5,089 nucleotides of DNA, taken from the NCBI GenBank assembly GCA_937906765.1, contig CALCUV010000160.1, forward strand, positions 1 through 5,089, in the 5' to 3' direction. Both the position numbers and the translations under genes were made by a program. The notes under the pieces were generated by a model. It had not been told where the DNA came from. It saw nothing but the letters and a program-made list of their open reading frames with translations, and made no database searches. The DNA comes from an uncultured Prevotella sp. Its GTDB lineage: Bacteria > Bacteroidota > Bacteroidia > Bacteroidales > Bacteroidaceae. Positions 1-4,940 of this stretch are shown piece by piece (the first letter of the stretch is position 1; each line of letters begins with the position of its first letter).

Positions 1-94
1 TGAGGGCTTCGGCAATGTTGATTTCGGTGATTTTTCCTTCACCCTTAAGTATCTTGAATGATCTTTCTAATCTTTCGCTAAGGCTATCAAACAT
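1..94 (-). CDS. ffh: Signal recognition particle protein Ffh, N-terminal fragment (runs off left edge)
   Basis: Ffh is the SRP54 GTPase that binds signal sequences of nascent membrane proteins together with 4.5S RNA and delivers the ribosome to FtsY at the inner membrane. Only the first 31 codons are present. They begin MFDSLSERLERSFKILKG and continue GEGKITEINIAEAL, which is the typical start of the N-terminal helical bundle in Ffh. The GTPase (G) and methionine-rich (M) domains lie outside the window. The start is the ATG at 94, preceded by an A-rich stretch without a Shine-Dalgarno sequence, as is usual in Bacteroidota. I see no -7 TAnnTTTG element in the 51 bases between this gene and the acidic gene upstream, so read-through from that gene is plausible. 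Family assignment is from recognition of the N-terminal sequence; a different SRP-type GTPase (FtsY) is unlikely because FtsY does not start this way. Confidence 0.9.
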   Translation of the reverse strand, partial: MFDSLSERLERSFKILKGEGKITEINIAEAL

Positions 95-145
95 AGTATG
101 TTGTGTTATTTTTTAGTTATGTATAGAATAGTGTGTGTCAATTGT

Positions 146-586
146 TTATCTGCTTGAAAGTTCTTCCCAGAAACAGTCCAAGTCGTCGCTCAATCCCTCC
201 ATAAGTTCGCCATCAAGCACAATGGTATCGTCATCAACGAGATAGAGGTCGCAAATCGTTTCGTGGTCTTCGTCAACAAGCACAAAAGAGTAGGGTTTCA
301 AGATGCAGAGGTTTTCCATCTCCTCTTTGTGCTCTTGAATCGCCTTGAGTAATTGTTGCTTAACGACATCGTAGAAATTTTCTGCGTTAAAGTTAATCCA
401 TTCCTCAACAACGCAACGTGTGATTTCCACGTCCTCGTCATTAAACACGAGCAATTCGCCGCTCTCAGGGTTTACCTGCAAGTGGAGGTCGGTTAAAGGC
501 TGATTTTCAAGTTCAATCTTGAACTTTTGTGCCACTTTTTTAAGGGCACGTCCGATTTGCTGGAGCGTATGTTCGTTATTGCTCAT
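146..586 (-). CDS. Uncharacterised highly acidic 146-residue protein upstream of ffh
   Basis: I do not recognise this protein and assign no function. It is 146 residues with no signal peptide, no membrane segment and no familiar catalytic motif. By my count it has about 34 Asp/Glu against about 11 Lys/Arg. The charge is uneven: residues 12-24 form a basic, helix-like stretch (GRALKKVAQKFKI), while the C-terminal third (about 104-146) is dense in Asp/Glu, with VDEDHE, LVDDD and SDDLD runs, and contains likely beta-strand segments. This suggests a soluble cytoplasmic protein, possibly an adaptor or one binding a basic partner, which is inference only. The ATG at 586 is chosen because a perfect -7 element (612-619) lies just upstream and would give a leader of roughly 20 bases. 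Coding status is supported by the absence of competing frames, balanced composition and tight fit between promoter and ffh. It may share a transcript with ffh. Confidence 0.8.
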   Translation of the reverse strand: MSNNEHTLQQIGRALKKVAQKFKIELENQPLTDLHLQVNPESGELLVFNDEDVEITRCVVEEWINFNAENFYDVVKQQLLKAIQEHKEEMENLCILKPYSFVLVDEDHETICDLYLVDDDTIVLDGELMEGLSDDLDCFWEELSSR

Positions 587-611
587 AGTAACGCGAATTT
601 AATTTGTCATG

Positions 612-619
612 CAAAGTTA
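612..619 (-). promoter_or_regulatory. Bacteroidota-type -7 promoter element for the acidic protein gene
   Basis: Read on the minus strand this is TAACTTTG, a full match to the Bacteroidota primary-sigma -7 consensus TAnnTTTG. It sits 25 bases upstream of the ATG at 586. The matching -33 TTTG is not present at the usual 19-21 base spacing (the best I see there is GTTA), so the call rests on the -7 box and position alone. Transcription would start near 605-608. Confidence 0.5.
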
Positions 620-707
620 CTACATATTTTTGAAACTTTAACTCATGAACTTAATAAGTTGCAGATTTCTACAGCATTTCTATGCTTAAAAACAACTTGG
701 CGGTGTA

Positions 708-751
708 GGAAAAACAGTTTGGGTACTTAGGAGAAACAGTTTGGGTACTTA
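708..751. repeat. Two-copy 22-bp tandem direct repeat
   Basis: Two adjacent units, 708-729 and 730-751, read ggaRaaacagtttgggta followed by ctta, and differ at a single base (A at 711, G at 733). The base before each unit is also the same (707 and 729 are both A), so the matched block is 23 bases. The repeat sits about 120-165 bases upstream of the acidic protein start and about 105 bases past the flotillin terminator. It could be a paired protein-binding site or a product of slippage; the sequence does not decide between them. Confidence 0.85.
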
Positions 752-853
752 CAATCTCTTATTTGAGGCATTGTTTTTCTTTAAAGGGATGTTGTTTTCA
801 GAGGGAGTTTGGAAGAAACGCTGTTGTGAGTTTGAGACTCCAAAAGAAGGCAT

Positions 854-889
854 AAAAAAGACCCCATCCCGCATTTGCAAGTGGAGTCT
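854..889 (-). terminator. Intrinsic terminator of the NfeD-flotillin unit
   Basis: On the minus strand, AGACTCCA (889-882) pairs with TGGGGTCT (866-859) over 8 base pairs including one G-U, with a 15-base loop, and a run of six T follows (859-854, its first T shared with the stem). It lies 24 bases past the flotillin stop codon, with the orientation and spacing expected of a rho-independent terminator. The loop contains GCAAATGC, which might form a small inner hairpin. Confidence 0.8.
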
Positions 890-913
890 TCTGACATATT
901 TGAGTGTGAAAGT

Positions 914-2284
914 TTATTTCTTAACTTCAACTGCTTCAGCATCTTGAACGGGTTCCTGCTTTTTCTTAGCGAGATACTCAGGAAGGTTAAGACCTGCCAT
1001 ATCAAAGAGTTCGTTAAGAGGAGGAACGCTCTGCATGAGTCCTGAAACGAAGTTTGCAGTAGAACCCTTGCCACCGTTGCCACTCTGACCGCTATCCCAA
1101 ACAGTAACGTGGTCGATGTTGATACCCTTAACGGCTTCAACCTGAGTCTTAACGAGTTCGGGAAGTTTTTCAAGCAAGAGTAACATATAAGCCTTGTTGG
1201 CGTCTCCGCCAGCTGCTTGCACCATTTTGTCATAACCGGCAGCCTGCTTCGTAAGGATTTCGTAAAGACCCTTAGCTTCTGCTTCCATCTTCGCATAGAT
1301 AGCGTCGGCTTCACCCTTTGCGTTTACGCGCTTCTGTTCTGCTTCTGCTTCTGCCGCAATGATAAGGCGCTGCTTTTCAATTTCTTGAGGCACGATAACG
1401 TTTGCGGTTTCCGTACTGCGTTCGCGTTCTGCACGTGCCAATTCGGCGTCGCGTTCAGCGGCATACGCTTCTTCAAGGGCCTTAGCCTGTTGCACCTTTT
1501 CGGCAGCGCTGGCCTTGCGTTGCGCTTCTGCTTCGCGCTCACGGCGGTATGCTTCAGAATTGGCGATTTCTACCTTCGCTTCATTTTCACCCTTTACGGC
1601 CTGAGCGTTAGCTTCTGCCGTACGAACGCGAGTTTCTCTCACGGCTTCAGCCTTACCGATTTCACCCACCTTTTCTTGTTCAGCCACACGTACCTTTGCT
1701 TCGTTAATAGCTCTTGCGGCAGCTTCACGACCAAGGGCTTCGATGTAACCAGATTCGTCCTTGATGTCGGTAACGTTCACGTTGATGAGGCGAAGACCGA
1801 TTTTCTTCAATTCCACTTCCACGTTAGCAGAAATCTGTTCCAAGAACTTGTCGCGGTCATTGTTCAATTCTTCAATACTCATGGTTGCGATAACCAAACG
1901 TAACTGACCGAAGAGAATATCACGCGCCAATTCCTGAATCTGAGTGGGAGAAAGACCGAGAAGACGTTCTGCGGCAGCCAACATATAGTCAGGGTCGGTA
2001 GAGATACCCACTGTAAAGCGGCTGGGTACGTCAACGCGGATGTTCTGACGGCTCAATGCGTTTGTAAGATTCGCATCGATTGAAATAGGAATAAGGCTGA
2101 GGTAAGCATAGTCCTCAATAACGGGCCAAACAAACGCACCGCCACCATGGATACACTTGGCAGAACCCTTACCTTTGTTACCGTAGATTACGAGAATCTT
2201 GTCGGAAGGACAACGACGGTAACGATTTAAAAGCGCTACGATTGTGAAGACGCCAATTAAGACACCGATAATAATAATTTCCAT
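914..2284 (-). CDS. yqiK: Flotillin family protein (YqiK/FloT-type, SPFH domain)
   Basis: Flotillins are membrane-anchored scaffold proteins that oligomerise and organise membrane microdomains. This one has 456 residues, close to the usual size of the long YqiK/FloT type. Residues 2-20 form a single N-terminal hydrophobic anchor (EIIIIGVLIGVF onward) followed by a basic stop RYRR. An SPFH/band 7 domain covers about 25-195, including FVWPVIEDY, the DVPSRFTVGIST strand and LINVNVTDIKDESGYIEALG. A long Glu/Ala-rich coiled coil with repeated EA, AEA and RERE spans about 185-345. The C-terminal region from about 350 has GGDANKAYMLLLLEKLPELV and ends in a charged tail, as in flotillins. The start is taken as the ATG at 2284; an in-frame TTG two codons upstream (2290) is possible but less likely. 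It lies 42 bases after the NfeD-like gene and shares its promoter. The symbol denotes family membership, not proven orthology. Confidence 0.95.
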   Translation of the reverse strand: MEIIIIGVLIGVFTIVALLNRYRRCPSDKILVIYGNKGKGSAKCIHGGGAFVWPVIEDYAYLSLIPISIDANLTNALSRQNIRVDVPSRFTVGISTDPDYMLAAAERLLGLSPTQIQELARDILFGQLRLVIATMSIEELNNDRDKFLEQISANVEVELKKIGLRLINVNVTDIKDESGYIEALGREAAARAINEAKVRVAEQEKVGEIGKAEAVRETRVRTAEANAQAVKGENEAKVEIANSEAYRREREAEAQRKASAAEKVQQAKALEEAYAAERDAELARAERERSTETANVIVPQEIEKQRLIIAAEAEAEQKRVNAKGEADAIYAKMEAEAKGLYEILTKQAAGYDKMVQAAGGDANKAYMLLLLEKLPELVKTQVEAVKGINIDHVTVWDSGQSGNGGKGSTANFVSGLMQSVPPLNELFDMAGLNLPEYLAKKKQEPVQDAEAVEVKK

Positions 2285-2326
2285 AAACAAGTAGTATTTA
2301 GTGATTTAAAGTTTCTTTCTTCTTTG

Positions 2327-2914
2327 TTATGACAGACGAGCAGTTACAAGCAACGCACCGCCTCCCGTGCTGCCGATAATATCTACAATTTTGCCGGAAG
2401 GAATCATCTCATCATCGTTCGTAACTGCGTCATATTCGCGCGCCACTCCGTTGAGGCTCACCTGCACTTTGCCCTTGCCGTTGCGCTTTGCGGGAATGCG
2501 AAGGTAAACTTCTGCTTTTTTGCCAACAGCTTCTGACATGTTCACCGCACCATTACCTTCAAACTTCATCAACTGCTTAAAAATCATGATAAACGAAGCA
2601 ACAAAGAAGCATCCACAAACAAGAGCGGCGAGTATGAGAAGGCCATCTTGAGGAATGATTTCTCTAAAACTGATTCCTGCCCATCCAAATCCAACGAAGA
2701 ATATAATGACATTCTTTATAGAAAAGAGATCCATCCCTGTGGCAGCATCAAGACCGTCTCCAGCACTCATATCCACGTCCATATCTACGTCGCCCATGCC
2801 ACAAAGTGAGAGGATGAATTGAATCACCATGATGATCGTGCTAATCAGTGCGCAACCCCAAAATATTTGCATCAACGTGGGGAGTTCTGCGTATAAGTTC
2901 CAATAGTGTTCCAT
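2327..2914 (-). CDS. NfeD-like integral membrane protein, flotillin partner
   Basis: The protein has 195 residues and the layout of short NfeD proteins that are encoded beside flotillins (B. subtilis YuaF and E. coli YqiJ are the known parallels). Hydrophobic segments lie at about 14-38, 65-83 and 91-113, giving three probable membrane spans. Between the first two is an unusual Asp/Met/Gly loop (about 40-62, with DVDMDVDM). The soluble C-terminal part, about 125-195, contains short alternating strands (KAEVYLRI, GKVQVSLNG, KIVDIIGSTGGGALLVTARL), consistent with the OB-fold domain of the NfeD family. There is no N-terminal serine protease domain, so it is not a full-length NfeD1a type. The ATG at 2914 is preceded by an A-rich leader and a strong promoter at 2957-2987. 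Its role is inferred as stabilising or organising the flotillin assembly encoded immediately downstream. The NfeD assignment rests on architecture plus context. Confidence 0.85.
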   Translation of the reverse strand: MEHYWNLYAELPTLMQIFWGCALISTIIMVIQFILSLCGMGDVDMDVDMSAGDGLDAATGMDLFSIKNVIIFFVGFGWAGISFREIIPQDGLLILAALVCGCFFVASFIMIFKQLMKFEGNGAVNMSEAVGKKAEVYLRIPAKRNGKGKVQVSLNGVAREYDAVTNDDEMIPSGKIVDIIGSTGGGALLVTARLS

Positions 2915-2956
2915 ACTAGTTTTTTTGAGTTTGATTATAGAGAATTCTCGTTACTG

Positions 2957-2987
2957 CAAATATAAGAAAAAGAGTTTGAATCCCAAA
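2957..2987 (-). promoter_or_regulatory. Bacteroidota primary-sigma promoter of the NfeD-flotillin unit
   Basis: On the minus strand a TTTG box (2987-2984) is followed by exactly 19 bases and then TATATTTG (2964-2957), a full match to the -33 TTTG / -7 TAnnTTTG consensus of Bacteroidota sigma-ABfr. The spacing is the canonical one. Transcription would begin around 2950, leaving a leader of about 36 bases before the ATG at 2914. It lies directly after the upstream terminator, so this unit is probably transcribed independently. Confidence 0.85.
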
Positions 2988-2999
2988 GCGTTTCGCCCT

Positions 3000-3031
3000 A
3001 AAAAATAATGGGCGTCAGTTATCGACGCCCA
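3000..3031 (-). terminator. Intrinsic terminator overlapping the methyltransferase stop codon
   Basis: On the minus strand TGGGCGTC (3031-3024... arm read 5' to 3') pairs perfectly with GACGCCCA (3016-3009) over 8 base pairs, mostly G-C, around a 7-base loop. ATTA-spaced T residues and a run of six T (3005-3000) follow. The left arm is the last coding codons (Gly-Arg-Arg) and the TAA stop (3021-3019) is in the loop, so terminator and gene end are merged. Confidence 0.9.
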
Positions 3032-3732
3032 CCTGCATAAATTGCGAATATTGCTGGAATTTTTCCAAGTTCAGGTAACCCTTTCTGTTTCCACTCTTTA
3101 AGTGTCATGGAGCGGATGTATTCTTGCTCTGTTGTGATTCCTGCTGCTACGCAAAGTCGCGTTTGCGGAGCGCATGCCGAAAGAATGTCGGCAAAGAGTT
3201 TGGCATTGCGATAGGGCGTTTCGATGAAGAGTTGTGTTTGATTTTCATGCATCGAACGCTGCTCCAATTGTTTGAGTCGCTTGCTACGCTCTGAACCATC
3301 AATGGGCAAATATCCGTGGAAGGCAAAACTTTGTCCGTTAAAACCGCTCGCCATTACCGCCAAGAGGATAGAGGAAGGACCAACGAGCGGCACAACTTGG
3401 AAACCCTCGCGCTGCGCTATCGCTACGATGTCCGCACCTGGGTCTGCCACGGCAGGACATCCGGCTTCGGAAATCACACCTACCGATTCGCCACGGCGGA
3501 GTGGCTCTAAATATCTGGAAAACAAGGCTACGTCGGCATGCTTACCCATGGGGTAAAATTCAAGACTATCAATGTCAATCGACTTCTCCACTTGCTTCAA
3601 GAAGCGTCGCGCAGTGCGCAACTCCTCAACGATGAAGTGGCGAATGCCTAAGATGATTTCTTTGTTATATGCCGGCAAGACGCGCTCGTGAGGCGTGTCG
3701 CCAAGCGTTACGGGGATAAGGTAAAGGGGCAT
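3019..3732 (-). CDS. RsmI-like SAM-dependent methyltransferase (tetrapyrrole methylase fold)
   Basis: This 237-residue protein belongs to the SAM-dependent tetrapyrrole methylase superfamily, nearest to RsmI (the 16S rRNA C1402 2'-O-methyltransferase). Residues 3-12 (LYLIPVTLGD) match the first strand of the fold. The glycine-rich SAM-binding segment is at about 85-99 (GVISEAGCPAVADPG), equivalent to the ISDAGTP...DPG motif of RsmI. VVPLVGPSSILLAVMASG (113-130) and FIETPYRN (169-176) match the following conserved blocks. It is shorter than typical RsmI (about 280) and has GDTPHER where RsmI has a GN-type loop, so it may be a Bacteroidota paralogue with a different or unknown substrate. The start is the ATG at 3732, because homology begins there; in-frame codons back to a TTG at 3786 are proline-rich and lack family similarity. 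It ends in a terminator and is separate from its neighbours on both sides. Fold confidence is high, substrate confidence low. Confidence 0.9.
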   Translation of the reverse strand: MPLYLIPVTLGDTPHERVLPAYNKEIILGIRHFIVEELRTARRFLKQVEKSIDIDSLEFYPMGKHADVALFSRYLEPLRRGESVGVISEAGCPAVADPGADIVAIAQREGFQVVPLVGPSSILLAVMASGFNGQSFAFHGYLPIDGSERSKRLKQLEQRSMHENQTQLFIETPYRNAKLFADILSACAPQTRLCVAAGITTEQEYIRSMTLKEWKQKGLPELGKIPAIFAIYAGGRR

Positions 3733-3843
3733 AGTTAGAAGGGGAGGGAGGTATGGCGTTTGGAGGGGAAACTTTATCGCATCCAAACGTGGGTTATAGT
3801 TACTTGAAAAACTATATCTATTTTAGCGCTCACTAAGTTACTC

Positions 3844-3887
3844 TTAGTTTAAACTATAAGTGAGTTAGTTTAAACTATAAGTGAGTT
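3844..3887. repeat. Two-copy 21-bp tandem direct repeat containing 12-bp palindromes
   Basis: Two perfect adjacent units, 3846-3866 and 3867-3887, read agtttaaactataagtgag plus tt, with two further matching bases at the left (3844-3845). Each copy contains the perfect 12-base palindrome TAGTTTAAACTA (3845-3856 and 3866-3877). An inverted partial element, CTCACT at 3829-3834, can pair with AGTGAG at 3859-3864. The repeat lies between the glycosyltransferase stop and the methyltransferase start, about 110-155 bases upstream of the latter, where an operator would fit; an origin by slippage is equally possible. Confidence 0.9.
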
Positions 3888-3914
3888 GATTTTGATTGTG
3901 TCTTAGTTGCTGAT

Positions 3915-4940
3915 TTATAAGTTTTTCAGCGAACTGAATTTTTTAATTCCTTTGGCGTAGAAGTGCCACAAAATGCTGAAGTTTACGCGCTCAGGAATGA
4001 CGGAGCGAGTTGCCTTTTCAAGGTTTTCCTTACGTTGCGCCACAAAGTCAGGTTGCATTTTCTGATACTCCTTTCTGGCCTTAAGCACGGCACGGAAATT
4101 AGCGAAGTCAAGAGTTGCGAGGAACTTAAAGGCTGCTATATAATCCAATAAGCGGCGTATGCGCATCACGGAGCGAAGTTCTGCTTCGGGAAGGTTTTTG
4201 TAAAGCATCAAGAGGTTATTGCGGAAGTTCAGGAAGGTCTTACGCGGATTCCCTTGATCTAATGTGCCTCCGCCTACATGGTAAGCCACACTCTGAGGGA
4301 TGCAAACAATACGTCGGCCTCTGCTTCGCAAGCGCCAGCAAAGGTCAATCTCTTCCATGTGAGCGAAGAAGCGTCCGTCGAGTCCGCCTGATTGTTCCCA
4401 ATCTTCCTTACGTATCAACAAGGCTGCGCCAGTTGCCCAAAGCACATCCTTAATGTCATCGTATTGACCGTTGTCCTTTTCCACCACTTGGAAGATGCGT
4501 CCGCGACAGAAGGGATAGCCGTATCGGTCAAGGAAACCTCCAGACGCCCCGGCGTATTCAAAACACTCCTTTTCGCTTTGGCTGAGCAACTTAGGTTGAC
4601 ATGCCGCCACGTCAGTATGCTCTTCCATGTAAGCGAGTAGGGGGCGCAACCAACCTTCGCTCACTTCCACGTCGGAGTTGAGCAAAAGCATGTAGGGATA
4701 ATCCACCTCGGCGAGCGCGCGATTGTAACCCTCGGCAAAACCATAGTTTTCGCTAAATTCAAGCAGTTTCACTTGAGGGAACTCCTTGCGCAAAAGCTCT
4801 ACCGATGCATCAGTACTGCCATTATCAGCTACGATTACATCGGCAATACTGGCATCTGTTGTTTCGATAACACTTGGGAGATACTCACGCAAAAGTTTTT
4901 CTCCATTCCAGTTGAGAATTATAACAGCTACTTTATTCAT
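3915..4940 (-). CDS. Family 2 glycosyltransferase (rhamnosyltransferase-like)
   Basis: The protein has 341 residues and transfers a sugar from a nucleotide-sugar donor, probably at the cytoplasmic face of the inner membrane in cell-surface polysaccharide or glycolipid synthesis. The GT-A fold is clear: VAVIILNWNG at 4-13, the donor-binding VADNGSTDAS at 37-46, NYGFAEGYNRAL at 65-76, and the metal-binding region LLLNSDVEV at 85-93 (an NSD variant of DXD). WATGAALLIRKEDW (168-181), GGLDGRFFAHMEEIDLCWR (185-203) with the catalytic-type EEID, and YHVGGGTL (220-227) are typical of the WcaA/RfbN-like subgroup. The remainder (about 240-341) is basic and helical without a clear membrane span. Its ATG overlaps the end of the acyltransferase gene by 8 bases, which suggests coupled translation and a joint role in modifying lipid A or a related lipid. 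The sugar and acceptor cannot be told from sequence. Confidence 0.93.
   Translation of the reverse strand: MNKVAVIILNWNGEKLLREYLPSVIETTDASIADVIVADNGSTDASVELLRKEFPQVKLLEFSENYGFAEGYNRALAEVDYPYMLLLNSDVEVSEGWLRPLLAYMEEHTDVAACQPKLLSQSEKECFEYAGASGGFLDRYGYPFCRGRIFQVVEKDNGQYDDIKDVLWATGAALLIRKEDWEQSGGLDGRFFAHMEEIDLCWRLRSRGRRIVCIPQSVAYHVGGGTLDQGNPRKTFLNFRNNLLMLYKNLPEAELRSVMRIRRLLDYIAAFKFLATLDFANFRAVLKARKEYQKMQPDFVAQRKENLEKATRSVIPERVNFSILWHFYAKGIKKFSSLKNL

Larger units (their letters stand above)
587..913. other. 327-base intergenic region without a credible gene
   Basis: This gap separates the flotillin gene from the acidic protein gene. From right to left it holds an intrinsic terminator (854-889) closing the flotillin unit, a further inverted arm at 835-842, a two-copy 22-bp tandem repeat (708-751) and the -7 element (612-619) of the next gene. 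Open frames crossing it are short, use TTG-type starts or overlap the terminator, and show no protein-like composition. Bases 752-833 and 633-707 are AT-rich and hold nothing I can name. A plus-strand promoter-like pair lies at 603-632 and is discussed under findings. Confidence 0.75.

Noticed and set aside
95..145. Sigma-70-like TTGACA and TATACA motifs upstream of ffh (minus strand)
   Set aside because: The spacing between them is about 10 bases, far from 17, and this consensus is not that used by the Bacteroidota primary sigma factor.
741..947. 68-codon plus-strand frame in the intergenic region
   Set aside because: It starts at TTG inside the 22-bp repeat, crosses the terminator and enters the flotillin gene antisense; no protein features.
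781..1314. 177-codon minus-strand frame overlapping the flotillin 3' half
   Set aside because: It is in a different frame of the flotillin gene, runs through the terminator and has low-complexity Ser/Leu/Arg composition.
1217..1903. 228-codon plus-strand frame opposite the flotillin gene
   Set aside because: It is a shadow of the Glu/Ala-rich coiled-coil codons (Phe/Cys/Leu-rich nonsense translation) and lies fully inside a certain gene.
2285..2290. Flotillin start at an in-frame TTG two codons upstream
   Set aside because: The codon at 2290-2288 is TTG; the ATG at 2284 directly begins the hydrophobic anchor and is the simpler choice.
3733..3786. N-terminal 18-residue extension of the methyltransferase from a TTG at 3786
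   Set aside because: The extension is proline-rich with no resemblance to the family, whose conserved first strand begins right at the ATG at 3732; the leader is more likely untranslated.
3784..3791. Possible -7 element CACGTTTG for the methyltransferase (minus strand)
   Set aside because: It misses the first conserved T and has no TTTG at 19-21 bases upstream, so it is too weak to call.
3829..3864. CTCACT/AGTGAG inverted repeat as a terminator for the glycosyltransferase
   Set aside because: The stem is only 6 base pairs with a 24-base spacer and no T run follows on the minus strand.
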